Positions 36,798-46,201 of a stretch of DNA of 64,000 nucleotides are shown here, piece by piece. Within the stretch, counting starts at the first letter, position 1; each line of letters opens with the position of its first letter. The notes below the pieces were generated by a model. It was not told where the DNA came from. It did not search any database and was given only the letters and a program-made list of their open reading frames with translations. Origin of the DNA: Flavivirga aquatica (GTDB lineage Bacteria > Bacteroidota > Bacteroidia > Flavobacteriales > Flavobacteriaceae); NCBI RefSeq assembly GCF_001747085.1, contig NZ_MDJD01000034.1, positions 186,001 through 250,000 on the forward strand, in the 5' to 3' direction. The translations under genes were made by a program, and so were the position numbers.

Positions 36798-36896
36798 TAC
36801 AACGTTAAGTATAAGAATAGTTGCGGGTTTGTGAGCGAGGATTTTCCGAAGGAAAATCAGACGTAGCAAAAGAGCAACTACCTTTGTTTAAGCCTA
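36798..36896. repeat. Cassette-type imperfect palindrome (site 1)
   Basis: Starts TACAACGT. Arm TAGTTGC (36818-36824) pairs with GCAACTA (36874-36880), and an inner hairpin GATTTTCC/GGAAAATC lies at 36840-36858. The site is followed by TTTAAGCC. The same start, an inner GAAAATCC/GGATTTTC hairpin and CTTAAGCC recur at 41599-41730. Confidence 0.5.
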
Positions 36897-36922
36897 AAAC
36901 AGCAATTATTTTTATACCATAA

Positions 36923-37324
36923 ACAGTATTTATAAAGAAGCAAAAAGGAAAAACAGACCGTTACCTCCCCTTAAGCAAGCATCTTATTAGAGGTCTCAAG
37001 CTTTACTTAGAAACAGAAAAACCAATACGCTATCTTTTTAACAGCCAAGTTACAAAAGCTGGTACCGCGCAGCCTATTACGGTTAGAGCCATCCAATGGC
37101 TTATAAAAGAAAGCCGCTCAAAAGTAAATACCCAAAAGAAGTTTACAGCCCATACCTTACGTCATAGTTATGCCACCCATTTACTAGAAGCAGGTTTGAA
37201 TATCATGAGTTTAAAAGAACTTTTAGGGCATGCACATATAGAAACCACGATAATCTATCTGCATGTTGCCCATACTGGGAGCTCTATAAAGTTCAGTCCT
37301 TTAGATACCTTGTTTTCTAAATAA
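36923..37324 (+). pseudogene. Truncated tyrosine recombinase of IS91-type unit
   Basis: C-terminal part of a XerC/D-like recombinase: DRYLPLSKHLIRGL, AHTLRHSYATHLLEAGLNIMSLKELLGHAHIETTIIYLHV, with the catalytic His-x-x-Arg, His and Tyr. The N-terminal and core domains are missing, and an in-frame stop lies just upstream. Its TAA overlaps the ATG of the IS91-type transposase. This pair of genes is a known arrangement in Bacteroidota IS91-like elements. Here the recombinase is broken. Confidence 0.75.
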
Positions 37325-38478
37325 TGCTTGCTAAACATACGGTTGCAGAGGTGCTAAATCTAGAAGTATTAGACCTAAAAGACTTAGCCAATACGAGTTG
37401 GCATTTAAGGGCACTACATGCTATTAGAAAATGCAGAACCCAAGCCCTTGGCGGACATTTAGATTGGTGTAGAACTTGTGGAAAACTACAGCTTCAATTT
37501 AATTCATGTAGAAATAGACATTGCCCAACCTGTCAAGGTCATAAACAACAGCAATGGATAGCTGCAAGAAGACAAGAGTTATTGCCTGTTCCTTATTTTC
37601 ATGTAGTTTTTACCTTACCAGATCATCTTAATAGCATAGCACTTGCAGATGCAAAAACGCTCTATAATATTTTATTTGATTCTGTTTGGCAGACGCTTTG
37701 CTGTTTTGCTAAGAATCCCAAGCACTTAGGAGCAAAAATGGGTATGATTGCCGTCTTACATACTTGGGGACAAAATTTAAGTCTACATCCTCACCTGCAT
37801 TGCATTGTGCCCAAAGGAGGTGTTACTAAATCAGGGTATTGGAAAAAGGCAAAAGGCAAAGACCATTTTCTTTTTAGTGTGAAGGCTTTAAGTAAAAAGT
37901 TTAGAGGCCTTTTTGTCTCTAAACTAAGAAAGCAACTCCCTGGAATTCCGCAGGCATTGTATGATAAATTATTTTCTAAGAAATGGGTGGTTTATGCCAA
38001 AGCCCCTTTTGGTAAACCTGAACATGTTATTGAATATTTAGGACGCTACACACATAAAATAGCGATTAGTAATCATAGAATATTAAACATAGATACCACT
38101 AATAGAACCGTAACATTTAGTTTAAAAAATTACCGTAATCAAGGTAAGAAAACAACAGAAACCTTATCTACACAGAACTTTATTAAACGTTTTCAAAATC
38201 ATATTCTACCTAAAGGATTTACAAGAATTCGGCATTACGGATTTTTAAGTAGCAGCTGGAAAAAGGAAAAATTACCAAGACTACAACTCCAACTCCAATT
38301 ATTAGATAAAGATCTAGAAACGACAGCTGTATTAACTCATCAAGAGACCTCGTTACATCGACGTTGTAGACATTGTAAAAAAGGGATTTTAATCACCTTA
38401 CTAACTTTTGATAGTCGTGGACCGCCATTTGATTACAAAAAAATAGCAACACGTAAAATACAGAAATATAAAAATTAA
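37324..38478 (+). CDS. IS91-family HUH transposase
   Basis: 384-residue rolling-circle transposase. The N-terminal zinc-binding region (CRTCGKLQLQFNSCRNRHCPTC, residues 49-70) is followed by the HUH motif H155-P-H157-L-H159 (LHPHLHCIV). The catalytic tyrosine is probably Y242 in LGRYTHKIAI; a single such Tyr suggests the Y1 type. Complete and in frame. Its start overlaps the stop of the truncated recombinase gene, implying coupling. Termini of the element (ori and ter ends) could not be placed. Confidence 0.9.
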   Translation: MLAKHTVAEVLNLEVLDLKDLANTSWHLRALHAIRKCRTQALGGHLDWCRTCGKLQLQFNSCRNRHCPTCQGHKQQQWIAARRQELLPVPYFHVVFTLPDHLNSIALADAKTLYNILFDSVWQTLCCFAKNPKHLGAKMGMIAVLHTWGQNLSLHPHLHCIVPKGGVTKSGYWKKAKGKDHFLFSVKALSKKFRGLFVSKLRKQLPGIPQALYDKLFSKKWVVYAKAPFGKPEHVIEYLGRYTHKIAISNHRILNIDTTNRTVTFSLKNYRNQGKKTTETLSTQNFIKRFQNHILPKGFTRIRHYGFLSSSWKKEKLPRLQLQLQLLDKDLETTAVLTHQETSLHRRCRHCKKGILITLLTFDSRGPPFDYKKIATRKIQKYKN

Positions 38479-38888
38479 GGCTATGACCATGTGATCATAC
38501 AGGATAACTATGGACTAAATTCAAATAATTAGACTAAAATACTGACTTAAAGAAGATTGTGAATAAAAATAGTTTATAAAATACACGTTTTAATGTCTTA
38601 ACTAAGTTGCTCTTAGTACTCCTTATGTGATTTCTGCTTTAATAAATACTTTCAAGAAAACGTTTTCCCCCTTATTTAAGTAACGGATCAGTCAACAAGA
38701 CATATAGCCTTGGCCTATCGGCACGCCATATGCTTAGTTATTGTAAGTAGTGCTTTTCACGTTCAGCTTAGTTTTCCGATGTTTGTTATTTAGTTCAAAT
38801 GTGAGCGTTGGCAAGACATACTCTTTTGCAATTTTTGGTGTAGCGTTGGCTTTAGCGAATTGCAAATGTGTATGGCTTTAAGCGTTGG
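38479..38888. repeat. Gene-free region with cassette-type palindromes (site 2), 410 bp
   Basis: After the IS91-type gene, two imperfect palindromes lie head to tail. One uses ACATATAGCC and GGC/GCCATATGC (about 38710-38750) with CAAC and GTTATTG outside. The other uses GCAAGACATAC..TTTGCAATT and AATTGCAAA..GTATGGCTT (about 38810-38868) with GCGTTGGC at both ends. The second sits directly downstream of the restriction endonuclease gene as read on the minus strand, where a cassette recombination site would be expected. Confidence 0.45.
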
Positions 38889-40196
38889 CTATTCCGCAAT
38901 ATCAATTATTTCATTCTGTTTATATAAATTTGGTAAAAAACCAGACTTTATTCTAAACTGACTTCGTTTCTTAATTTTAGGTTTGGTAGAAATATTTTCC
39001 AATTTAATTCCTGGGTCGTAATAAATATTCCCAAGAGCCATTTGCGAAAGAAATAGTTGGAAATCAGTTCCTGTTCCTAAAATTATTTCATTTCCATATC
39101 TGTACTTTCTTTCAGGTTTAATTTCTGATAATGAAGGTAGATAACAAGCTTGATTATGTTTTCTGTTCCAATGTGTTAGCATTGAGGAAAAACTCCAAGA
39201 AGCTGTTTCATTCTCTTTTTCGTCCAGTAATGCAATTCTACCATTCGTATTGCGTATTTTTCCGCTTTCAACGTCAAATCCGATTAATTGCATTGTTAAA
39301 TCTGTTAGATGATGTTTTTCTCCAACTTTGTGAACACCACCAAAATTCAATCTATCTGGTCTTCCTCTTTTGTCTTCGTAACCATAAGTTCTGACAAAAT
39401 ATTCCGTTCCTTCGGTTTTGTATAATCCGTCCGTTGGTTCAGGTGTCATTAGAGTTATTGCTTTGGATTTGGTTCTATTGAAATTAGCAACTCCGAACTG
39501 TTTGACTTCCCAACCCATAAAATCAGGTTCGGAATATCCATTTGGTGTAACTCCTAATTCTGCTTCCAAAGTATAACCTCCACAATTTGGTGCTCGACAA
39601 TCCATTATGTTTCCATTGCTGTCTAACCTTTTTGAGTTAATCCAACCTAATTCGTGAATACGTTTTAGTTCGCTCAATAAAACTGCTCGATTGTTTTTAG
39701 CTTTCGGTAAATCTATAACAGAGAAAACTCCGTGAACAGAATCAAATACAGTTTGATTAAATTCATTTGTGATTTCTGAATCAGGCGAAGTCACATAGCC
39801 TAAAATTGTTCCGTTTTGTGCAACAGAAAAGAAAAGTAGACGACCAGCTAATCTTTGTGTCATTAATTCCGAAGGTGCTTTTTGACACCTTGCAAGAAAT
39901 CCAGAAAATCTAACTTCAGGATATTTTGGATAGAGGATAAGCTGTGCTTTTGGTGCTGGAAAAACTGAACCTTCGTCATCAATCCAAGAAAAGTTGATTT
40001 TAGCTTTAAATCTTTCTTTATTCCAATCTCCAGCTTCTTCGGTAACTATTTCCGAAAGTGGTAATATGTTTAAAATTTCGAAACTGCCACCAAAATAAAC
40101 TTGATTTTTAGAGTTGTCATTTGGTGCGAGAGTTTTTACATAAATCTTCTTACATCCATTATTTATGAACAGCGATTTTAGATTGGTTAGATTCAT
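38889..40196 (-). CDS. Type II restriction endonuclease, MvaI/BcnI-like
   Basis: 435-residue nuclease. The catalytic block GGYTLEAELG...EPDFMGWEVKQF shows E211, D225, E230 and K232, the TLE...PD...ExK arrangement of the MvaI/BcnI family, which cuts CC-S/W-GG-type sites. About 200 residues precede it, including an N-terminal domain typical of longer family members. The gene overlaps the end of the cytosine methyltransferase gene by 38 bp in the same direction, so it is made after the protecting enzyme. The recognition site cannot be read from the sequence. Confidence 0.8.
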   Translation of the reverse strand: MNLTNLKSLFINNGCKKIYVKTLAPNDNSKNQVYFGGSFEILNILPLSEIVTEEAGDWNKERFKAKINFSWIDDEGSVFPAPKAQLILYPKYPEVRFSGFLARCQKAPSELMTQRLAGRLLFFSVAQNGTILGYVTSPDSEITNEFNQTVFDSVHGVFSVIDLPKAKNNRAVLLSELKRIHELGWINSKRLDSNGNIMDCRAPNCGGYTLEAELGVTPNGYSEPDFMGWEVKQFGVANFNRTKSKAITLMTPEPTDGLYKTEGTEYFVRTYGYEDKRGRPDRLNFGGVHKVGEKHHLTDLTMQLIGFDVESGKIRNTNGRIALLDEKENETASWSFSSMLTHWNRKHNQACYLPSLSEIKPERKYRYGNEIILGTGTDFQLFLSQMALGNIYYDPGIKLENISTKPKIKKRSQFRIKSGFLPNLYKQNEIIDIAE

Positions 40197-41442
40197 TAAT
40201 TTTTGAAAGTTCTTTTACAATATTTTTTGCAACTGCTTGTATTAAAGGTGTTACAACAGAATTTCCAAATTGTTTATATGCTTGATTATTTGAGACAGGA
40301 ATTATGAATTTATCTGGAAATCCTTGAAGTCTCGCACATTCTCTTGGTGTTAATCTTCTTGGGTTTTTTCCTTTTTGTGGAATTAAAACCTCTGAACCAT
40401 CTTTATAATATCTTGCACTAATTGTTCTTGAAATACCATTTAAGTCAGTCAATCCAAAACCAAAACCATTTCCTTTAGCTTTATGTTTTCGTGCGTGTTC
40501 TTGTAGATAATTCCAGAGTTTATCAGACAAAGTATATTTGTCGTCAACTTTAGGTTCAAGAATATCTTTGAAAACAAAGTTTGATTCTTGTGGGTCTGGA
40601 AACTCAAACGTTTCTTTACTTTTAAAAACTGTCTTTTTGAATCCTACAATTATAATTCGTTCACGATTTTGAGGAACATAGTGTTTGCCATTTAGAATCT
40701 TGAAATGAACGTTGTAGCCTAATTTTTCTAAAGTACTAATTATGACTTTAAATGTTTTCTTTTTGTCGTGAGACACGAGATTTTTTACATTTTCAAGCAT
40801 AAAAGCCTTTGGCTTTTTATGTTTTATTATTCTTGCGATGTCAAAAAATAAAGTTCCTTGAGTTTCATCCAAAAAACCGTGTTTTCTTCCCAACGAGTTT
40901 TTTTTCGAAACTCCTGCGATTGAAAATGGTTGACAAGGAAAACCACCTAACAGAATATCGTGGTCAGGAATATCCTTTTCTGAAATTTGAGTTATGTCTC
41001 CAAAAGGTACTTCTCCAAAATTAGCTTCGTAGGTTTTTTTTGCATAAGTGTCCCATTCACTTGTGAATACACACTTTCCGCCATTATTTTGATAAGCCAA
41101 TCTTATTCCTCCAATTCCAGCAAAAAGGTCAATAAACTTGAATGTTGGGTTTTCTGTTGGTGGAAATGGAATATCCCATTTTATCGGTAAATAATATTGA
41201 AAGTTTGGTTCTTCTGCTATATTCAGTTCCTCGTGCAGTTCGTTCAAATATTCAGTTGCAGATGGTCTAAAATATTGAGAAACACCATTTTTGTGATTTT
41301 GAAAATAGTGTGTCAAATGTGCCAAGTCGTTAGTAGTTTTCTTATCTACAACGATTTGAAGTTTCTCTTTTATGTCTGAATATTTTTTGCCCATAACTAA
41401 TCTGTAAAGTAACGAAAATTTAAGATAAATTCCATTTTTCAA
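40159..41442 (-). CDS. DNA cytosine-5 methyltransferase
   Basis: 427-residue modification enzyme. Motif I FIDLFAGIGG (103-112), catalytic motif IV GGFPCQPFS with C170, motif VI MLENVKNL, motif VIII QNRERI and the closing motifs QAYKQFGNSVVTPL are in canonical order. The 100-residue N-terminal extension resembles that of Dcm-like and EcoRII-type enzymes. A second Met (MGKKYSD, 41391) is the more likely start, giving 410 residues. It is the partner of the overlapping MvaI/BcnI-like nuclease. Confidence 0.93.
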   Translation of the reverse strand: MKNGIYLKFSLLYRLVMGKKYSDIKEKLQIVVDKKTTNDLAHLTHYFQNHKNGVSQYFRPSATEYLNELHEELNIAEEPNFQYYLPIKWDIPFPPTENPTFKFIDLFAGIGGIRLAYQNNGGKCVFTSEWDTYAKKTYEANFGEVPFGDITQISEKDIPDHDILLGGFPCQPFSIAGVSKKNSLGRKHGFLDETQGTLFFDIARIIKHKKPKAFMLENVKNLVSHDKKKTFKVIISTLEKLGYNVHFKILNGKHYVPQNRERIIIVGFKKTVFKSKETFEFPDPQESNFVFKDILEPKVDDKYTLSDKLWNYLQEHARKHKAKGNGFGFGLTDLNGISRTISARYYKDGSEVLIPQKGKNPRRLTPRECARLQGFPDKFIIPVSNNQAYKQFGNSVVTPLIQAVAKNIVKELSKINESNQSKIAVHK

Positions 41443-41736
41443 TTTTCAATTTTTTAACAATCTTATGAACGTGTGTAAGCGTTGGAAAAAGGCAAGCTCT
41501 TTTTATTTTTTGAGGCACGAAAAAAATGAAATGTGCTTGACTATGCGGTTGGCTTTTTTAGTTCAAATGTTCAATTTCAGCTCGATTTCCGCATTACTTA
41601 CAACGTGTTTGTATATGGTTTGTTGCGTGGTTAAGCACGTAATTTAGTAAACCAAAAACCGAATAGAAAATCCGCGAGGATTTTCGTAAGTAAGCTAGAA
41701 CTAGCAATAAATTATATACGTCTTAAGCCACAGTTG
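41443..41736. repeat. Cassette-type palindromic region (site 3) next to group II intron
   Basis: Contains TACAACGT (41599), then arm GTATATGGTTTGTTGC (41612-41627) facing GCAATAAATTATATAC (41705-41720), an inner GAAAATCC/GGATTTTC hairpin near 41670-41690, and CTTAAGCC at the right. It shares these parts with site 1 at 36798. The group II intron begins directly to its right, which recalls introns that target palindromic cassette sites. AAGCGTTGG repeats of the site 2 type occur near 41478. Confidence 0.45.
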
Positions 41737-43734
41737 TGTGTCCTGCGTTGCTTCGGGAAACAATTTGGTAAAATAGATTATGAGCAACAAACTGTAATTG
41801 AGATGAGAGGCTCATTTTTTTTCAGGAACGAGCTTGATAAAGAAAATCAAGAAGGACTCACGCAAAGAAAAAGAAAATGAGAATTGGTCTCTCGACTGGG
41901 ATGTTAGGCATATCAGTCAAACCGCCTTATGGGGCTTGCTTTTCACGGGTTGGTCTTGAGCGATAAGGTAAAAGGCGCTACCATTTTTGTATTATGAGTA
42001 GTATGCTATGGTGGGAGTAAAGAAGTTGAAAGAGAAGAGATTTAACCCTTGTAGAAGTGTCGTAAACAACTTTAGTATTGTCAAAATCGAGGGATGGGCG
42101 GTCTTGCGAGAGAGAACTTGACGGGAGTAACCTATGTATTGGTCAAGTGGCAATCGGCATAAAGAGGGCAGGAGGTTTACTAGATGGCTCAATTACGGAA
42201 CAGGAGAAGCTAAATAATAGTGCAAAAATTCCATAACCCCGAAGGGCAAGGAAGAAAGTAGCGATACTATTATTTAGTGGCGGATTAGCCCGTAGTAGTG
42301 AAGAAGTATTTGTAATGGATATGGAGCGAAGGGGCTGACTTAACAGTTTTAATTTGTATTACAACTAAGATTTTTTTTTAGGATGATTTTCAAGGAGAAA
42401 CAAAAGTCGCAACCGATATCAAAGCGACAGGTAATGGAAGCCTTTAAAAAGGTACGCAGTAACAAAGGCGGATCAGGAGTTGATGATTTATCAATTAGAG
42501 AAGTGCAATCACGCCCTATTAAATATTTGTATCCTGTATGGAATAGATTGGCAAGTGGTAGTTATTTTCCAAAACCTGTACGCGAGGTAGAGATACCCAA
42601 AACAGATGGTCGTATAAGGAAGCTAGGTATTCCAACGGTGCAAGACCGAACGGCTCAAATGGTAATTCGAGAGGAATTAGAACAGATTGTGGATAAACAA
42701 TTTAGTAAAAATTCCTTTGGTTATCGTCCAGGTAAATCATCGCATCATGCCATTAAACAATGCAGGAAAAACTGTATGGAGATGGATTGGGCAATTGATT
42801 TGGACATCAAGAGTTTTTTTGATGATATAGACCACACATTGATGCTTCAGGCATTAGGTCATTTTACCAAGAAGAAGCACATTCACTTGTATGTAAAACG
42901 TTGGTTGGAAGCATCAGTCCAGAAGAAAGATGGCACAATACATCCACGAATCAAAGGCACCCCACAGGGAGGAGTAATCAGTCCATTACTGGCAAACATC
43001 TTCCTGCATATAGTTTTTGATAGTTGGATAGAAACGCACCATCCCGAAGTAAAGTTTGAGCGTTATGCAGATGATATTATTATTCATTGCGATAATTTCA
43101 AACAAGCCCTGCGGACTTTGGAAGCGGTAAAAGCTCGATTATTCCAATGTAAATTGGAGATAAAATCGGGTAAAAGCAATATCGTTTATTGCAAACGCAA
43201 CCAAAAGAAGCATCCCCCATTTAAGGTTCATTATGTAACATTCGATTTTCTAGGATTTACATTTAAGCCACGAATGGTAAAGGGTTACTTTGGTAATTTT
43301 CATTTGGGTTTTACACCATCTATTAGTCGTACGAGTCAGAAACGTATCAATCAAACCTTGTTTAAGATGAAACTCCATCGTATGGTTCACTTACGCCTGT
43401 TAGATTTGGCAGGCATTATAGCAGATAAAGTACGGGGTTGGATTCATTATTACGGTAAAGTTAGAATGAGTGAATTACATTATGTGTTCCGTTTCCTGAA
43501 TAAGCGACTTGCAAAATGGGTACGCAACAAATATCGGAGATTTAGGCGTAAACATTGGTTTGCAGCTTACAAATGGTTACAGGAAACTGCTAAGCAGTAC
43601 CCAAATATGTTTGTACATTGGCAATATGGATTTACACCTTGACTTGACTTGTTAAGAAGAGCCGTATGATGGGAGACTATCACGTACGGTTCTGTGAGAG
43701 GTTTAGGGGTGAGATTCCCCTTTACCTACTCGAC
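41737..43734 (+). mobile_element. Complete group II intron
   Basis: About 2.0 kb. The 5' end is placed at GTGTG near 41737 (uncertain by a few bases). About 650 bases of domain I-III sequence precede the encoded reverse transcriptase, a canonical 34-nt domain V starts GAGCCGTATGATGGGAG (43659-43692), domain VI has AGGGG/CCCCT, and the 3' end is CTCGAC at 43734. With an intact maturase it is potentially mobile. Confidence 0.82.
42383..43642 (+). CDS. Group II intron reverse transcriptase/maturase
   Basis: 419-residue intron-encoded protein. RT motifs run in order: LGIPTVQDRTAQMVI, FGYRPGKSSHHAI, DLDIKSFFDDIDH, GTPQGGVISPLLANIFLH and the active site ERYADDIIIHC (YADD near residue 230), then the thumb/maturase part FDFLGFTFKPR and RGWIHYYGK. 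The C-terminus, LNKRLAKWVRNKYRR, is basic and ends without an HNH endonuclease domain, so insertion probably relies on a nascent-strand primer. It lies in domain IV of the intron. Confidence 0.93.
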   Translation: MIFKEKQKSQPISKRQVMEAFKKVRSNKGGSGVDDLSIREVQSRPIKYLYPVWNRLASGSYFPKPVREVEIPKTDGRIRKLGIPTVQDRTAQMVIREELEQIVDKQFSKNSFGYRPGKSSHHAIKQCRKNCMEMDWAIDLDIKSFFDDIDHTLMLQALGHFTKKKHIHLYVKRWLEASVQKKDGTIHPRIKGTPQGGVISPLLANIFLHIVFDSWIETHHPEVKFERYADDIIIHCDNFKQALRTLEAVKARLFQCKLEIKSGKSNIVYCKRNQKKHPPFKVHYVTFDFLGFTFKPRMVKGYFGNFHLGFTPSISRTSQKRINQTLFKMKLHRMVHLRLLDLAGIIADKVRGWIHYYGKVRMSELHYVFRFLNKRLAKWVRNKYRRFRRKHWFAAYKWLQETAKQYPNMFVHWQYGFTP

Positions 43735-43745
43735 GTTTTCCTATT

Positions 43746-44279
<534 letters not shown>

Positions 44280-44307
44280 TTTTTTTTAAGTTTAAGTGAT
44301 ACATTAT

Positions 44308-44718
44308 TTAAGGTAAATCCCAAAACCAAACTTCTTTTGCTAAAGAGAAATAATTTTCATACCCAGCTTTCATTTCTGTTCCATTCCATATGTCAATGTG
44401 GTCAGTCGCTCCCCAACCATCTTGAAAAAAAACTAACCCTTGCTTACTAGAAAAATCTTTATAAGTTGTATTTTTTTTAACCTCAACACTTCCAAATTTA
44501 CTAGTTTCCCTTACCATCCAATCAGCTAATTCTTGAGCTCTAAGTGTATGATTTAATGAGCTGTGCCCTTTAGTCCAACATTTCACACCACTAAAAGTGC
44601 TCATATCAACTTTAGATTTTATTAAAGCTGTTCCCATTCTGATAGCACATTGATTGCTAAAATCACAAAGATCAGCAAATCCTGGATGATTGTTCCAAAC
44701 TGTAATAAAATTCACCAT
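44308..44718 (-). CDS. Tae4-family amidase (type VI secretion effector type)
   Basis: 136 residues from the ATG at 44718, which matches the short N-terminus of Tae4 proteins; a frame extending to 44778 adds an unlikely basic leader. Tae4 enzymes are NlpC/P60-like amidases that cleave the D-Glu-mDAP bond of peptidoglycan. Visible marks are the catalytic Cys24 in SNQCAIRMGTAL and His107 in TDHIDIWNGTEM. There is no signal peptide, as expected for a secreted effector. No type VI secretion genes are in the window, so it is an orphan effector next to a likely immunity gene. Confidence 0.82.
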   Translation of the reverse strand: MVNFITVWNNHPGFADLCDFSNQCAIRMGTALIKSKVDMSTFSGVKCWTKGHSSLNHTLRAQELADWMVRETSKFGSVEVKKNTTYKDFSSKQGLVFFQDGWGATDHIDIWNGTEMKAGYENYFSLAKEVWFWDLP

Positions 44719-44798
44719 AGTTTTAATTGTTTTTTTCGTTAATATATTTTTTATCTGTTTAAAAATTCGATTCCACAAACTTGGTCATCAATGAATGC

Positions 44799-45000
44799 CA
44801 ACGATAGCAGTATGAATAGTGACACCCATAAGGTGTTATTATTTATACTGCGTGTTATGTTTAGTTTATTTGTTCAAATCTAAGAAATTTTATCATCCAT
44901 CCAATGGAACAAAGAAACGGTGTTTTAAAAAGCGCTCAAAATAAACCCCGCCAAAAGACTTATAATTGTCAGTGTTAGCTATTGCTTATATATTTAATAT
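44799..45000. repeat. 202-bp direct repeat, copy A, with cassette-type palindrome (site 4)
   Basis: Identical by eye to 46952-47153. It opens with an imperfect palindrome: AACGATAGCAGTATGAATAG...ACACC facing GGTGTTATTATTTATACTGCGTGTT around CATAA. The remaining 140 bp is shared non-coding sequence ending TATATATTTAATAT. With copy B it brackets a two-gene unit. Confidence 0.85.
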
Positions 45001-45072
45001 GGGGAGTCGATAACAATGGGACTGAGTGGTGAAAAATGCAAATATCTCGTCAGCTTTTTATACAGTACTATC

Positions 45073-45342
45073 AATGAGTGAATTACATTATGTGTTCCGT
45101 TTCCTGAATAAGCGACTTGCAAAATGGGTACGCAACAAATATCGGAGATTTAGGCGTAAACATTGGTTTGCAGCTTACAAATGGTTACAGGAAACTGCTA
45201 AGCAGTACCCAAATATGTTTGTACATTGGCAATATGGATTTACACCTTGACTTGACTTGTTAAGAAGAGCCGTATGATGGGAGACTATCACGTACGGTTC
45301 TGTGAGAGGTTTAGGGGTGAGATTCCCCTTTACCTACTCGAC
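45073..45342 (+). mobile_element. 5'-truncated copy of the group II intron
   Basis: 270 bp identical by eye to the last 270 bp of the full intron (43465-43734): the last 59 codons of the reverse transcriptase, domain V, domain VI and the CTCGAC end. It starts abruptly inside the reverse transcriptase gene. Its right end lies at the 3' end of the gene at 45330. A copy that has only the 3' part is what incomplete reverse transcription would give. Confidence 0.85.
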
Positions 45343-46193
45343 TTTTTTATGTCATACTTAAACTGTAATACTCTTAAACTCCATAAAGTTAAAGTTTGTA
45401 TCGCTGTTATTCTTTCATTTTCAGAGCTGACAACCAGTTTATCCTTAAATGACATAATGAATTTAGTCCACAAGTTTCCTTTAGAATCTTTTAATAAAAA
45501 GTAAAAACCACTATCTCCAATTTTTCTACCTGATGAATTTAAAATGAGTTCGCCATTTTCTCCAACGATTGGATTTAAAATAACTGTTGCGTTTCCGTTT
45601 GGTAAAGGGAAAATAGCTTTTATACAACTTTGTCCTTTTGGGATTGTACAAGCTTCATAAATTCCAGAATAAACAACTTGTTTAGATTTTTTAAAAGTCC
45701 TTAACCATATAGTTCGTTTAACTTCTTTGGTGTTTTCGTTTACTAAATGAATTATTTCACTGTTTAAAGCAGTGGAATCTTTACTATTATTCATCGGAAT
45801 ATTTAATTGTTCAATGCGATTACTAAATAATATTTTTAATAAAATTCCAAATACTTTAAATAGGGGATTCCATTTTACCTTTAAGTCAAAATCATAATTA
45901 CTTGTGTTTTCGTAAAAGTCAATTACATTTTTAGACAATTTGTTAAGCTCTTTTTCTGTTAAGTTTAATTGGTTAATTGAATTCAATAAACCTTTATTAG
46001 TCTGCTTTTTGTCTATTATTAACTGTTCTTTTTTTGCTAACTGCTCTATGAATTTTAAGCCAATTCCGTTAGTTTTTCCAAAAGGACCTAATAACCATTG
46101 GTTATCATTAGGAAGGATTTTTTTTCCGAATATTATAACCCATTGTTGAGTTACCCAATCTTGAAATTTTTGTCTTAAAGATGCAATTCCCAT
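45330..46193 (-). CDS. Protein of unknown function, 3' end altered by intron fragment
   Basis: 287 residues, soluble, no signal peptide. The N-terminal third is helical (MGIASLRQKFQDWVTQQWVIIFG, then a coiled stretch QLNLTEKELNKLSKNV), and the C-terminal half is beta-rich (GQSCIKAIFPLPNGNATVILNPIVGENGELIL...GDSGFYFLL). The last residues (KKSSR and stop) come from the intron end, so the native C-terminus is probably lost or changed by a few residues. Start is 8 bp after the stop of the CrtA-like gene; the two are likely one unit. Not recognised as any known family. Confidence 0.65.
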   Translation of the reverse strand: MGIASLRQKFQDWVTQQWVIIFGKKILPNDNQWLLGPFGKTNGIGLKFIEQLAKKEQLIIDKKQTNKGLLNSINQLNLTEKELNKLSKNVIDFYENTSNYDFDLKVKWNPLFKVFGILLKILFSNRIEQLNIPMNNSKDSTALNSEIIHLVNENTKEVKRTIWLRTFKKSKQVVYSGIYEACTIPKGQSCIKAIFPLPNGNATVILNPIVGENGELILNSSGRKIGDSGFYFLLKDSKGNLWTKFIMSFKDKLVVSSENERITAIQTLTLWSLRVLQFKYDIKKSSR

Positions 46194-46201
46194 TTATCTA
46201 G

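Noticed and set aside
45026-45250. Separate small gene of 74 codons
   Set aside because: Its C-terminal 60 residues are the end of the group II intron reverse transcriptase in a truncated copy; not an independent gene.
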